This document shows, piece by piece, positions 18,641-27,775 of a stretch of 64,000 nt of DNA (the first letter of the stretch is position 1; each line of letters starts with the position of its first letter). The translations under genes and the position numbers were made by a program. This stretch comes from Polyangiaceae bacterium. Lineage in GTDB: Bacteria; Myxococcota_A; Polyangia; Polyangiales; Polyangiaceae. The stretch covers positions 81,872-145,871 of the forward strand of contig JABSRN010000011.1 in the NCBI GenBank assembly GCA_013214025.1. The letters run 5' to 3'. The notes under the pieces were generated by a model, which was not told the origin of the DNA, ran no database searches, and worked only from the letters and a program-made list of their open reading frames with translations.

Positions 18641-19855
18641 ATGCCTGAATTTACCTGGGAGGCGCGAGCCAGAAGCGGCGAGCTTCGTAAGGGCGTGATG
18701 GAGGCTGACGATGCCGCCGCCGTTAACCAAAAACTCCAAGCCCAAAACCTCAGCCCCGTAAAGGTCAAGAAGAAGGGCGGCGGGCTGAACCTTCAGTTCG
18801 GCAGCGGTGTTGAGGTCGCCGACTTGGTGACCTTCACACGCCTATTCGCCACCATGATCGACGCCGGCTTGCCGCTGGTGCAGTGCCTCGAGATCCTCGC
18901 CGGCCAGCAGAAGAATCCAATCTTCGGAAAGATTCTCAAGGACGTAAAGAGCGCCGTGGAGCAAGGAGCGACCTTCAGCGACTCGTTGCGGCGTCACCCC
19001 AAAGTCTTCGACGAACTGTTCGTCAACCTGGTCCAAGCCGGCGAGACCGGCGGCATCCTGGACAACATCATGAACCGCCTCTCGATCTATCTCGAAAAGC
19101 GGCAAAAACTGATTCGTCAGGTGCGGGCCGCGCTCGGATATCCGGTCATCATTTGTTGCGTGGCTGGTCTCGTGATGGCCGTCATGCTCATTTTCGTGAT
19201 TCCCGCCTTCGAGTCCATGTTCAGCGAGTTCGGTGGCGGACCCGATGCCTTGCCCTGGATCACCCGGATGATGGTCAAGCTGTCGAACAATTTCATCGGC
19301 TACATGCCTCTCATTGTCTTGGGCGGCGGCGGAGGCTTCATGGCGTTGAGCTACTACAACAGCCTGCGCCACGGCCGGCGTAACCTTCATCGCATGATGT
19401 TGGCCGCGCCCGTCATTGGCAACGTCCTCCGGAAGATCGCTGTTTCTCGCTTCACCCGTACGCTGGGGACCCTGCTTCAGTCTGGCGTTCCGATTCTCGA
19501 TGCTCTTGAAATCTGCGCGAAGACCTCGGGCAATGTCGTCATCGAAGAAGGCATTATGTTGGTCCGGACGCGGATCAGCGAAGGCAAGAACATGGCGGAG
19601 CCGTTGATGGAGGCCAAAGTGTTTCCGGACATGGTGGTGCAGATGATCGCCGTCGGCGAGCAGACCGGCGCGCTGGATGCCATGCTCAACAAGATTGCCG
19701 ACTTCTATGAAGAAGAAGTCGACGTGGCTGTGGGCGGCATGACCGCCATGATCGAACCGATCATGATGGTGGGCATCGGCGGCATGGTGGGGACCGTGCT
19801 GGTCGCGATGTATCTGCCCATCTTCAGCATGGCCGGCAACATCAAGGCTGACTAA
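18641..19855 (+). CDS. pilC: Type IV pilus inner-membrane platform protein PilC
   Basis: The 404-residue protein is a full-length PilC/GspF: two cytoplasmic T2SSF helical domains, each followed by a membrane section. The start MPEFTWEARARSGELRKG matches the family. Signature stretches include FTRLFATMIDAGLPLVQCLEIL and its second-domain counterpart FTRTLGTLLQSGVPILDALEI, then MIAVGEQTGALDAMLNKIA and the C-terminal membrane helix ending GTVLVAMYLPIFSMAGNI. PilC transmits motion from the PilB/PilT ATPases to pilin subunits. An earlier start at 18602 exists, but it would overlap the promoter. The neighbour pilS follows after 15 bp; pilB and pilT are not adjacent. Confidence 0.95.
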   Translation: MPEFTWEARARSGELRKGVMEADDAAAVNQKLQAQNLSPVKVKKKGGGLNLQFGSGVEVADLVTFTRLFATMIDAGLPLVQCLEILAGQQKNPIFGKILKDVKSAVEQGATFSDSLRRHPKVFDELFVNLVQAGETGGILDNIMNRLSIYLEKRQKLIRQVRAALGYPVIICCVAGLVMAVMLIFVIPAFESMFSEFGGGPDALPWITRMMVKLSNNFIGYMPLIVLGGGGGFMALSYYNSLRHGRRNLHRMMLAAPVIGNVLRKIAVSRFTRTLGTLLQSGVPILDALEICAKTSGNVVIEEGIMLVRTRISEGKNMAEPLMEAKVFPDMVVQMIAVGEQTGALDAMLNKIADFYEEEVDVAVGGMTAMIEPIMMVGIGGMVGTVLVAMYLPIFSMAGNIKAD

Positions 19856-19870
19856 GCCGGCTGTTTCATC

Positions 19871-21166
19871 GTGTCGCTTCGGCTTGGTGTTCCGGTTCAG
19901 AGTACTGAGGGGCTTCACGCTCGTTTGGTATGGGTGGTGGCTGGCAGGCTGTCGCTCTTCACTCTATTCCTGGGGCTGATCGGCTTTCTGCGCCTGGATT
20001 CTGAGACAGGCGTTGGGGGAGCTGAGACCGTACAGACTTCTCTTGCCACCCTGGCCGTGGCCTTCGCGATCAGCGGCGTGTACGCCGTAGTATTGCGGAC
20101 CGGGAAATGGGCCGCGGAACTGGTCTACGTTCAGGTCGTTGTGGACCAGGTGGTTTGGACCATCGCCGTCTATTTGACCGGTGGCGTGGCGAGCGGTGCG
20201 GCTTCCCTGTACGGGCTGAGTTGTCTGGTGGGCGCCATTCTCGGTGGCTTCGGGGCGGCGGTGCTGGCGGCGGCGGCGGCGTCCGTTTGTTACTCCGCTC
20301 TGGTCATCGCCTTGCATACAGGCCGGCTGGCGCCGCCTTCGGACCAGCCCCTCGCGGTCTACGTCTCTACCACTGAGGACCTCGTCTATCACATCGTGGT
20401 CAATGTGCTCAGTGTGGTCATCGTGACGTTGCTGGCCGCGTATCTTTCGGAGCGATTGCGTGCGGAAAGTGGACGCCTTGTGGTGGCGGAGCACCGAGCG
20501 ACCCAGGCCGAACATATGGCGTCCTTGGGTCGGCTCGCTGCTGGCTTGGCCCATGAAATTCGCAATCCCCTAGGCAGCATCTCGGGTTCCATCCAGCTGT
20601 TGCGATCCAGCCCGGCCCTAGGGGAAGAGGACCGCCAGTTGTGCGAGATCATCGAGCGCGAGTCAGCTCGGCTGAGCCATCTGGCGACCGACATGATGGA
20701 CTTGTCGTCGCCCCGAGTTCCCCAGAAGACCGCAGTGGATGCGGCAGCCATCGCCAGGGAAGTGGTCGCTCTGGCTTCGCAATCTGGTCGCGGCGTTTCT
20801 GACGTGAAGATCGAGTTTGTCGGGGACGACGAGGCGATGGTCAACGCGGATGGATCCCAGCTTCATCAGTTGATCTGGAACCTGGTGAGGAACGCGGTAC
20901 AGGCGAGCACTGCGGGAGACGCCGTGAAGGTTCGGGTGAGCCGGACGGACGGCGAGGTTCAGCTGAACGTCGAAGATCAAGGGGTGGGCTTGGCACCGGA
21001 GGCCATCGAGCGGATTTTTGACGCCTACTACACGACCCGGACTCAAGGCACCGGCGTCGGTTTGGCTGTGGTAAAGCGCATCGCTGACGACCACGGATTC
21101 GTGATTGAGGTTCAGAGTGAGCAGGGTCGAGGAGCGATATTCCTCGTGCATCTCGTCACCGCGTAG
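19871..21166 (+). CDS. pilS: PilS-type sensor histidine kinase
   Basis: The 431-residue protein starts with six predicted membrane helices (about 18-195), as in PilS. It has no PAS domain that I can see. Then comes the phospho-acceptor H box LAAGLAHEIRNPLGSISGS near residue 228, followed by the N box LIWNLVRNAVQAS, the G1 box VEDQGVGLAP and the G2 box GTGVGLAVVKRI. PilS controls pilin transcription through the sigma54 activator PilR in Pseudomonas and Myxococcus. Assignment to PilS rests on the topology and on the position 15 bp after pilC. A pilR gene does not follow. The GTG start at 19871 is supported by the membrane segment that begins shortly after it. Confidence 0.85.
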   Translation: MSLRLGVPVQSTEGLHARLVWVVAGRLSLFTLFLGLIGFLRLDSETGVGGAETVQTSLATLAVAFAISGVYAVVLRTGKWAAELVYVQVVVDQVVWTIAVYLTGGVASGAASLYGLSCLVGAILGGFGAAVLAAAAASVCYSALVIALHTGRLAPPSDQPLAVYVSTTEDLVYHIVVNVLSVVIVTLLAAYLSERLRAESGRLVVAEHRATQAEHMASLGRLAAGLAHEIRNPLGSISGSIQLLRSSPALGEEDRQLCEIIERESARLSHLATDMMDLSSPRVPQKTAVDAAAIAREVVALASQSGRGVSDVKIEFVGDDEAMVNADGSQLHQLIWNLVRNAVQASTAGDAVKVRVSRTDGEVQLNVEDQGVGLAPEAIERIFDAYYTTRTQGTGVGLAVVKRIADDHGFVIEVQSEQGRGAIFLVHLVTA

Positions 21167-21308
21167 CCCGAAAACCCCACCGAGATCCCCTTCGCGGCCC
21201 GTTCTAACGATTCCGCTGCAGCTGTACCGGGAGTCGTGCTCTGGCGAGGGAAGCTATCGCGCGCTAGGGAAGTACTACTTCACGGACATCGCGTCCCCCG
21301 GAGCCCTC

Positions 21309-21896
21309 ATGATCAAATCCAGAATCGTCCTCGTTGCCCTCGCCGCCGTTGTGTTCCTGATGTCGACGGCTGCGCATGCGGATGCCGCTCCGGGTGGTGC
21401 GGAGGCCTTCATCCGGGATCGCCAGGCGTCGTTGAATCGTCTGATGGACGCCGGCAAGGACGCTGAGATCCAGACCGTCTTCGACTCCCTGCTCGACTAC
21501 GAGCATCTGGCGCAATACTCCCTCGGAAAACACGCAGCGGACCGTAGCGACGCGGAGCGCGCCGAGTTCGGCGATGTACTCAAACAGTTGGTCCAACGCG
21601 CCTACCGTCGAAATCTGAAGAAGACCCGAAACTACAAGGTTACCTACGACAAGACGGTTCCGATAAAAGACGGAGTGGTCGTGAGCACGGTGGCTCGACA
21701 CGGTACGGATGCTCGCGCGGAGCCGGTTCACATCGAATACAAGATGCACAAGGTTGATGCTAAGTGGAGGATCTTTGATATCGTCACCGAGGAATCCAGC
21801 ATGGCGCGCAACTACCGCCGGCAGTTTTCTCGGATCATCAAGAAAAAGGGCTTCGACGACTTGATGAAGAGGCTTCGTAAGAAGCTAAACAAGTAG
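21309..21896 (+). CDS. MlaC/Ttg2D-like periplasmic phospholipid-binding protein
   Basis: The 195-residue protein has a signal peptide (cleavage near ADAAPGG, residue 28). Its helical-plus-sheet body carries LNRLMDAGKDAEIQTVFDSL, EFGDVLKQLVQRAYRRNL, VSTVARHG and WRIFDIVTEESSMARNYRRQ. This is the pattern of the MlaC (Tol_Tol_Ttg2) family that ferries phospholipids between inner and outer membranes. No mlaD, mlaE or mlaF genes are in the window, so it is an orphan here. ATG 21309 is chosen because it starts a proper signal sequence. A basic, Lys-rich C-terminus (KKKGFDDLMKRLRKKLNK) is notable. Confidence 0.8.
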   Translation: MIKSRIVLVALAAVVFLMSTAAHADAAPGGAEAFIRDRQASLNRLMDAGKDAEIQTVFDSLLDYEHLAQYSLGKHAADRSDAERAEFGDVLKQLVQRAYRRNLKKTRNYKVTYDKTVPIKDGVVVSTVARHGTDARAEPVHIEYKMHKVDAKWRIFDIVTEESSMARNYRRQFSRIIKKKGFDDLMKRLRKKLNK

Positions 21897-21964
21897 GAGA
21901 TTCCGCTCGGGGCGCAGCAACCGACTTGCCCCTCGTGTTGTCGCGGCTGGTACGATCGGTCGCC

Positions 21965-24235
21965 GTGGCGACTCCGCATTCTGACAGTTCTCAACCCCCT
22001 GGGGGTCTTAGCGGCTTCCGTACGGGCGGAGCACTGTCGAGGATCGATGAGCCTGCCGGCTCAACGGCAACGACCGAACACCTGCCGTTGAGACTGACGG
22101 TTACCAGCGGGCTACTGGGCATCGAGTTGTACGAGCCGGTGCATCTTGGACCTCTCTGTGTTTCCGAAATCTCCGCCACCCTCAACGAGCTGCCGAAACC
22201 CGTCGATCTCAGCGGCGGGGTGCGAACCTTCCGTCACCGTCGTGGGGAGCTGGAGCGTCTGGTTGTCTCGTCGGATCTTGAGGCTCTGCGCCGATGGATC
22301 CGCCCGAAGGCGCGGGAGCTATTGGGCGGCCTCTCCCGTGACGCCAGCGTCTGGTTTCTCGAAAACGGACTGGGCATCGGCATCGTTGGTAAACAAGGCG
22401 CGCTGGCCATCGATCTCTTGTGGGCGCCCAGTGATGGCACTGCGAGACTGGTTCTCAGTGCCGCGAGAGGTGCCGGGCTTCGCGGCCCCGCCATGGCGGA
22501 AGCGCTCCGGCTTGTGGATACGCTGTTTGGATCGATATCGGCGCGGAGTGGGCGGGTCATCTCGTTCAAGGATGTGGCTGGCAAGCTCGGACGCGCTATA
22601 TTTCCGGCGCTGGGGGCGCGGGCGCCCGGCGCCACGGGAGTCCGTTTTGGGCCGCTTGAACAGGACGCCGACGAGTACCGCGTGGAGATGGGCCGCAGCT
22701 TGGCGCGGGAAGCCCTCTCAGATCCCGCGGCTCGCGCTCTTGAGCTAGCCCAGCTGACGCGGGAAGCGGATGACGCGCTGTCGCAAGGTGACGCTGAAAA
22801 GGCGCGAGGTGAGCTGATCGCAGCCCTCGAACAAGCCCCTCGGCACCCGGAGCTAGCTCGTCTAATTGCCGAGCTGGATGTATTTTGTGGCGGTCGGGCA
22901 GAAGCCGCTCTCGGCATCTTGGTCGACAGCCTGGCGGCGACGGACTCGGGCGTCGTAGGGGCCGTGCTGATGGCGCGGGTGGGCGATCTGGAAGGTGCAC
23001 GGGAGGCGGTGCGAGCGGTCGCGCGCACGGAGCGCTTCGCTCCGTTGGGTGCTTCTCTTTGGCTAGAGCTTGGCGCCCTTGAGACCGATGCGGCTCGGCG
23101 TCTGGAGGCTATCGATGAGGCGGTGGCGGTCTCTCCTGGCTTTGTTCCCGCGCGCTGGAGCCGCTTCGCGGCTCGGGTGCGTTTCGGTCAAGTCGAAGCC
23201 GCGCTAGCTGATGCGGAACACTTGGAGGCCCTGGCTCTTGGCTCCGTCGCGCGCCATGAGGTGAATCGTCGGGTGGCAGCCGAGCTATTGGAAGCAGGAT
23301 TTGTTCGGGATGCCGGTCGTGCCTTCGAGCGGGCCCTACGTTTTGTTCCCGACGACGCCGGCGCGACCACGGGACTGGCGCTCTCGCTACTCGAGTCAGG
23401 AAAACACGATCGGGCGGTGGCGCTGCTACAGCGGGCCATCGAACTCGGGGAGGATCGCTCGGCCCCGGAGAGTGAGGCGCTGGTCGCCCTCGGTCGGCTG
23501 CTGGCCACCAAACTACGAGATTTACCCCAAGCCATCGCTCGGGTGCGGGCGGTGCCCATGAGTTCTCCGCGGGTGGCCGAGGCGCGGGCGCTTGAAGCCC
23601 GCTGGCGGGCAGCTATCGGTGATATCGCCGGTGCCAGCGTGGGATACGCCAAGTTGCGAGAGGTCGTCGAGCTCGGGGGCCCGCGAGACAATCGCGATGT
23701 AGCGGATTGGCTGTTGGAGGCCGGGCGTTTCGAGCGCGATGTAGCGAACGATATCTCCGCAGCCGAAAAACACCTGGCGTTGGCCTTGCGTATCGCTCCT
23801 CGCAACGCGGCTGTGGCCGAAGCCTATCGCGCAACCGCCGCGGTGCTGGCGCGCAAGCTTCGTCCAAAAGCCGAACCGATCCAAGAGGTCGTAGAGGTGG
23901 CAGGCCAAGAGCTCGCTGTGGTGGAGTCCCCCGTGGAATCGGAAGTCAGCTTGGAGCAGGAAGCCGAGGAGCTGAAGCGCCGGCTCATGGCGGGGGTCAG
24001 TGATTTGGCGGGCGAGCGGCGCTTGGTTGAACTACTCACGTCACTCGGGCGGGACGATGAAGTGTTTGCGTTCATATCCGCGCGTGTGGACGAGGACCCC
24101 CGTGCCGGCAGTTCGCGCTGGAGCGAAGCCATGCGTGCCGTGTTGACCCGGCTCATCCGAGCGGCGGAAGATTCCGGACGAGGGGAAGAGGCCAAACTAT
24201 ATCGGCAGGCGCTGGAGCGCTACTCGAAGCTCTGA
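21965..24235 (+). CDS. Large TPR-repeat protein of unknown function
   Basis: The 756-residue protein has no signal peptide. The first 230 residues are an unrecognised mixed domain (starting around LPLRLTVTSGLLGIELYEP). From about residue 265 onward it is all helical, with repeated TPR-like pairs such as ALSQGDAEKARGELIAALEQ, AFERALRFVPDDAGATTGLA and AEKHLALALRIAPRNAAVAE. TPR arrays scaffold protein complexes. The start is uncertain; a TTG at 21926 is possible, but GTG 21965 is closer to the start of the ordered sequence. It ends 18 bp from the convergent gene on the other strand. The repeat class is clear, the function is not. Confidence 0.7.
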   Translation: MATPHSDSSQPPGGLSGFRTGGALSRIDEPAGSTATTEHLPLRLTVTSGLLGIELYEPVHLGPLCVSEISATLNELPKPVDLSGGVRTFRHRRGELERLVVSSDLEALRRWIRPKARELLGGLSRDASVWFLENGLGIGIVGKQGALAIDLLWAPSDGTARLVLSAARGAGLRGPAMAEALRLVDTLFGSISARSGRVISFKDVAGKLGRAIFPALGARAPGATGVRFGPLEQDADEYRVEMGRSLAREALSDPAARALELAQLTREADDALSQGDAEKARGELIAALEQAPRHPELARLIAELDVFCGGRAEAALGILVDSLAATDSGVVGAVLMARVGDLEGAREAVRAVARTERFAPLGASLWLELGALETDAARRLEAIDEAVAVSPGFVPARWSRFAARVRFGQVEAALADAEHLEALALGSVARHEVNRRVAAELLEAGFVRDAGRAFERALRFVPDDAGATTGLALSLLESGKHDRAVALLQRAIELGEDRSAPESEALVALGRLLATKLRDLPQAIARVRAVPMSSPRVAEARALEARWRAAIGDIAGASVGYAKLREVVELGGPRDNRDVADWLLEAGRFERDVANDISAAEKHLALALRIAPRNAAVAEAYRATAAVLARKLRPKAEPIQEVVEVAGQELAVVESPVESEVSLEQEAEELKRRLMAGVSDLAGERRLVELLTSLGRDDEVFAFISARVDEDPRAGSSRWSEAMRAVLTRLIRAAEDSGRGEEAKLYRQALERYSKL

Positions 24236-24253
24236 TTTACTAGAAACACTGAT

Positions 24254-25714
24254 TTACTCGGAACTCAGCGGCTTCGACGCGGGATCTGCGGGCTCGCTAG
24301 CGCTGCCGAGGGGAGCCGCTCCGGAAGCTGGAGAGTCGTGCGACGGCTCGAGACAAATCAGTCCGAAGCGACCGCAGGCCCACAGGCGCTGATGTTCGTC
24401 GTCCCAGGCAAGATCGAGCACTTCGAGTTCGTCGTCGTCTTCGGCATCGTCGGAGACTCGTAGGTCCGCCAGATGGGTGACGCTGTTGTCGGGCTTCACC
24501 AGAACGAGATAGGAGCGCGAGTCGACGGAAATGTGGCACGACACGACGAGGCATTCTTCGTCGTCAATGCGGACCCAGCCGACGGTGTCGACGGGAGGGC
24601 AGCCGGAGAGCGGAACAAAAGTTTTGCCGCCATCGCGGGAGAGATACGCTCGTTGCTCGCGCACGACCGCGACACATTCCCCCGACGTAGTGAGCCGGCT
24701 GGGTGCGTGGCTCCCGTCGACGGCGCTCAGTTGTCCGGTGAGGACCCAGCGACCCTGCCAGCGCCAGCACACCAGAGTGTTTTCTTCGGTTGTGCTCAGC
24801 AGGTAGTCGCCCACCGGTTGCGCCATCGCCACCGGTGCCATTTCGGGCTCAGCGGCGGGCTGTTGTCCGTCGGTCATGTGCCAGAGTCGCTCTTGCCCGC
24901 CGAGCCACAGTCCGCCGTTAGGAGCGGCGCTCACGAATGCGCGGTTCAGTGTCTCGCTTTCCAGGTAGCGTTTTGGGGCGCCGTCTGTAGCGCTACGGAA
25001 AATTTCCTCCACCGTTGTGCTGAGCACAAACACGCGGTCGCTGGCGTGTACAGTGGTAAAACTCGAAATCGTGTTGCTTGGCAGGGCGATTTGTAGCGCG
25101 TGGACCTCGTTGCCGTCCCGGAGGATTTCGTACAGGCCGCGGCCGGCTGCCACTAGATGCCCCGCCACTAAATTCAGCGACAATAGTTCCGCATCCGCTC
25201 CCCGCAGCTCGACCTCGGTCCAGGGATTGTCGCTGGCTGCCAGCGGGGGCACTTCGATGGGGATGCTGACGACCTGGTTTGCCAGCAAGTCAGCATCGCT
25301 GACGCCTTCGTCGCCATTGCCTTCGTCGTCGAGCTCCGGCAATTTTTCTGTTAGCCAATCTTCTTCGGCCAGGCTTTCTTCCTGCTCATCGCCAATCGGA
25401 GGTAATTCTTCCGCGAGTCCGCTGACGTCGTCCCCGAGGGGACCGTCTTCATCGTCGCGCAGCAAAAAATCGTCGGCGTCAGGCAGGTCGATGGACACCC
25501 CGATGTTCAGCTTGGCGTTGGTGTCGTCATCAACGTCCTCCGGGGTGACAATTTCGATGCCGTCGGAAATATTGTCGGCGACACCGTCGTCGTGGTCGTC
25601 CGCGTCCTCCACGTCGTGAAGCAGCGTCCCGATATCGCCGAAGTCCTCGGTCCCGGTCGCTTCCTCGTCAGTCTCCGAGTTTGACTCGCCAGCAGGTACA
25701 CCCAATTTAGTCAT
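24254..25714 (-). CDS. Acidic N-terminal region plus beta-propeller-like protein
   Basis: I do not recognise the whole 486-residue protein. The first 165 residues are extremely acidic and look disordered (for example DVEDADDHDDGVADN and DEEGN-type runs). From about residue 170 the sequence is beta-rich, with repeating short blades such as LSLNLVAGHLVAAGRGLYEI, LSRDGGKTFVPL (a BNR/Asp-box-type SxDGGxTF motif) and VLDLAWDDEHQRLWACGRFG. This points to a seven-bladed or similar propeller. There is no signal peptide, so a cytoplasmic binding or scaffold role is inferred. The acidic N-terminus could be a charge-mediated docking arm. It is convergent with the TPR gene. Confidence 0.6.
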   Translation of the reverse strand: MTKLGVPAGESNSETDEEATGTEDFGDIGTLLHDVEDADDHDDGVADNISDGIEIVTPEDVDDDTNAKLNIGVSIDLPDADDFLLRDDEDGPLGDDVSGLAEELPPIGDEQEESLAEEDWLTEKLPELDDEGNGDEGVSDADLLANQVVSIPIEVPPLAASDNPWTEVELRGADAELLSLNLVAGHLVAAGRGLYEILRDGNEVHALQIALPSNTISSFTTVHASDRVFVLSTTVEEIFRSATDGAPKRYLESETLNRAFVSAAPNGGLWLGGQERLWHMTDGQQPAAEPEMAPVAMAQPVGDYLLSTTEENTLVCWRWQGRWVLTGQLSAVDGSHAPSRLTTSGECVAVVREQRAYLSRDGGKTFVPLSGCPPVDTVGWVRIDDEECLVVSCHISVDSRSYLVLVKPDNSVTHLADLRVSDDAEDDDELEVLDLAWDDEHQRLWACGRFGLICLEPSHDSPASGAAPLGSASEPADPASKPLSSE

Positions 25715-25836
25715 GATTTCCGCGAGGACGATTATAGCCGCGATTGTTCGCTGGGGGAGAGGGTCTGTCGGCTCAAAGTTTCGGGCTTGCTAGCCGTTCG
25801 GTTTCTTGCCAACAGAGCCGTGAGGATAGCCCCGCC

Positions 25837-26097
25837 GTGGAACGCCCGCCACTCATCGACGACGATATGATCACGCGGCGATTTTGCGTGCGCCCACGGG
25901 ATGTCGTTTTTGTAAAGGACGTTTTGGAAGCCAGTGAGGGCCTCGCGACCCTATTTGCAGCGGCAGGTGGAGATCTCACCATTGCCGCTTCCGTCAGCCG
26001 GGAGGCTGAGTTGGATGAAGTATTGAGGGATCTCTGCGCCGAGTTGGAAGGCGCGGCACTATCCGAAATGGGGGCCGAGCCCACCGTTGGGGATTGA
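25837..26097 (+). CDS. Small conserved protein, DUF4911-like
   Basis: The 86-residue product contains RRFCVRPRDVVFVKDVLEAS, then EGLATLFAAAGGDLTIAAS and ELDEVLRDLC. This matches my memory of the small DUF4911 family of deltaproteobacteria (a single alpha/beta domain of about 70 residues). Function is unknown. The start is a choice between GTG 25837, ATG 25867 and an upstream start at 25744. GTG 25837 has a GAGG-like ribosome site nearby and keeps the conserved region whole. Confidence 0.5.
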   Translation: MERPPLIDDDMITRRFCVRPRDVVFVKDVLEASEGLATLFAAAGGDLTIAASVSREAELDEVLRDLCAELEGAALSEMGAEPTVGD

Positions 26098-26169
26098 ACC
26101 GGCGTGGATTAGCGCTTCGGCTTATCGGTCGGCCGCGGTGCCGCTTCGCTGGGCCGGAATAGGGGGTCG

Positions 26170-27144
26170 GTGGACCTACGACAGGTATCGGATGACCCGT
26201 TGCGAGTGTCGTCCCAATCCTTTAGCGTCCGGCGGATGGACGGTGACCAGACAGAGAGACCTCGGGGGACGGTTTCCAGTGGGGGACGATTGGGTTTGTT
26301 CGCCGCTGGCTCTCCGGGTTGTCCGTCGCCGACGTTGCAAGAGGCGTCGCCGCAGTCGGACGCGTCGCCGCAGTCGGATTCGTGGGACCGAGCGAGCCGC
26401 GCGATAGTTTCGGAGCCGCGTGATTCGGAGCCGCGTGATTCGGAGAGGTACGAGCCCGAACAGCGGGACTCCGCCCAGACCGAGCCGCCACCGGTTGATG
26501 GCGGCGTTCGATCCGGTGTGGCCCCCGCGAGTGATGATCCCGGTCTCGCTCCGTGGCGTGAATGGTTGAGCGCTCTCGCGAGTGATGCGGACGCTGCCCA
26601 AGCCGCCGCGATGGCCTACCGACAGCTGGGCGATGACAAACGGAACCTGTGGCTGCGGGCGTTGGATGATGACGCCAAAGCCGTGGCTGTGCCGGCTATC
26701 GCCTTGTACGCGCCGCTTCTCGCGGTGGAGACTGACAAGGCGCGTCGTGCGCTGATCGAAGAGCGGCTATCCCATTGCACAACCGATGGGCTGCCGAAAA
26801 CAGAGGCTCGCGCGCTGGTGTCCGGTGATGCCTTGAGCTTTCGGGTCGTCACCATCGTCACCCCGCTGTATCTCAATTTCGTTCAGGTTATCGCTTGTGC
26901 GATTCGCAACGGGGATCACTTCGAATGGGTCAAACACGATCCTGTGATGTTGGACGATCGCGCTCCGCGGAGCGGAGATCGTATCGAGGGGCTGCCCTCG
27001 GAAGCTATGCCGCTCAAGGCGGCAGTCGATGTGCTCGCCCATGCAGTCGTATCTCACCAGCGCACCGGTCGAGAGCTGCCCGAAGCATTACGTTTTTTCG
27101 CTGATCTGTTTCATTCCCATGGTGACCCGTACGCGCCGAGATGA
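26170..27144 (+). CDS. Uncharacterised protein with repetitive acidic linker
   Basis: I do not recognise this 324-residue protein. Residues 1-130 are a low-complexity Ser/Pro/Asp/Arg/Glu linker. It is built partly from tandem repeats: an 18-bp unit at about 26344-26379 and a 15-bp unit at 26413-26442, the latter encoding repeated EPRDS. The C-terminal 195 residues form a compact helical domain (WREWLSALASDADAAQAAAM, KAVAVPAIALYAPLLAVE, LSFRVVTIVTPLYLNFVQV) without known motifs. No signal peptide or membrane helix is evident. Its end overlaps the start of the next gene by 26 bp, suggesting translational coupling. Confidence 0.55.
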   Translation: MDLRQVSDDPLRVSSQSFSVRRMDGDQTERPRGTVSSGGRLGLFAAGSPGCPSPTLQEASPQSDASPQSDSWDRASRAIVSEPRDSEPRDSERYEPEQRDSAQTEPPPVDGGVRSGVAPASDDPGLAPWREWLSALASDADAAQAAAMAYRQLGDDKRNLWLRALDDDAKAVAVPAIALYAPLLAVETDKARRALIEERLSHCTTDGLPKTEARALVSGDALSFRVVTIVTPLYLNFVQVIACAIRNGDHFEWVKHDPVMLDDRAPRSGDRIEGLPSEAMPLKAAVDVLAHAVVSHQRTGRELPEALRFFADLFHSHGDPYAPR

Positions 27145-27673
27145 GTTTCCGGGGAGGAGGTCGGGCTTGGCGCTGAGCTGGGCTTTGGCCATAGGGGCAA
27201 CGGCAGCTTGTGCCCCTGCACACTCCCCATCGCCAAGAGGGGCGCCTGTGGCCGTCAGCCGGCCCATTGAGTTCGGTTTTCGTGATCTGGACGGAAAGCC
27301 TTTCTCAAGCGGCGACACTTACGGTCGAGTAACGGTGTTTGCCGTGCTGCAGAGTTCCAATTTGGGATCCCAGGTGATGGCTCGTCAGCTGGAAGATCTG
27401 CGGCGTCAGCACACGCCGCGAATCAATGTCGGCGCGATGATGCTGGAGCCCCCGAACCACCGAGTGTTTGCCCTCGCGTTTCGGGATGGCCTGAACCTTG
27501 GATACCCGGTTATTTTGGCTGACTATTTGAGTTTCGCGGGGTCCGGGCCGTTCGGCCCTACGCCCGTTGTACCCGCTGTTTTTGTCCTAGATCGGGCCGG
27601 GCGCCTGAAGTGGAAAGCCGCCGGAGCCGTCGAGATTTCAGCCGTAGAAGAAGCCATTCGGCACGCCCAGTGA
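27119..27673 (+). CDS. Thioredoxin-fold lipoprotein lacking the CxxC motif
   Basis: The 184-residue protein has a signal sequence with lipobox GATAAC near residue 32. A thioredoxin-like domain follows, with FGFRDLDGKPFSSGDTYGRV, TVFAVLQSSNLGSQ, the cis-Pro region PTPVVPAVFVLDRAGRL and a final AVEEAIRHA helix. In TlpA/ResA-type proteins the second block carries the redox-active WCxxC; here it reads SSNLGSQ, with no cysteine. It is therefore probably a non-redox member used for binding. The start overlaps the end of the preceding gene (27119-27144), so the two are likely a pair. ATG 27119 is chosen because it starts a plausible signal peptide. Confidence 0.7.
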   Translation: MVTRTRRDEFPGRRSGLALSWALAIGATAACAPAHSPSPRGAPVAVSRPIEFGFRDLDGKPFSSGDTYGRVTVFAVLQSSNLGSQVMARQLEDLRRQHTPRINVGAMMLEPPNHRVFALAFRDGLNLGYPVILADYLSFAGSGPFGPTPVVPAVFVLDRAGRLKWKAAGAVEISAVEEAIRHAQ

Positions 27674-27775
27674 ACTATTCGGGGCTCCCAGCTGCCCCGC
27701 CCTTGCCGCGTATCCCCGAACCGCGATAAACGCGTGGGAACACGCCGACGCGCCAGCGCACCAAAACGAGGTCCT

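Noticed and set aside
18842..19918. Long minus-strand frame opposite pilC, His/Asp/Gly-rich
   Set aside because: It lies entirely over pilC and pilS coding sequence; its composition is the mirror of hydrophobic and GC-biased codons, with no recognisable motif.
22234..23028. Arg/Ser/Ala-rich minus-strand frames opposite the TPR gene
   Set aside because: They are shadows of helix-coding codons; no start context, motif or composition supports them.
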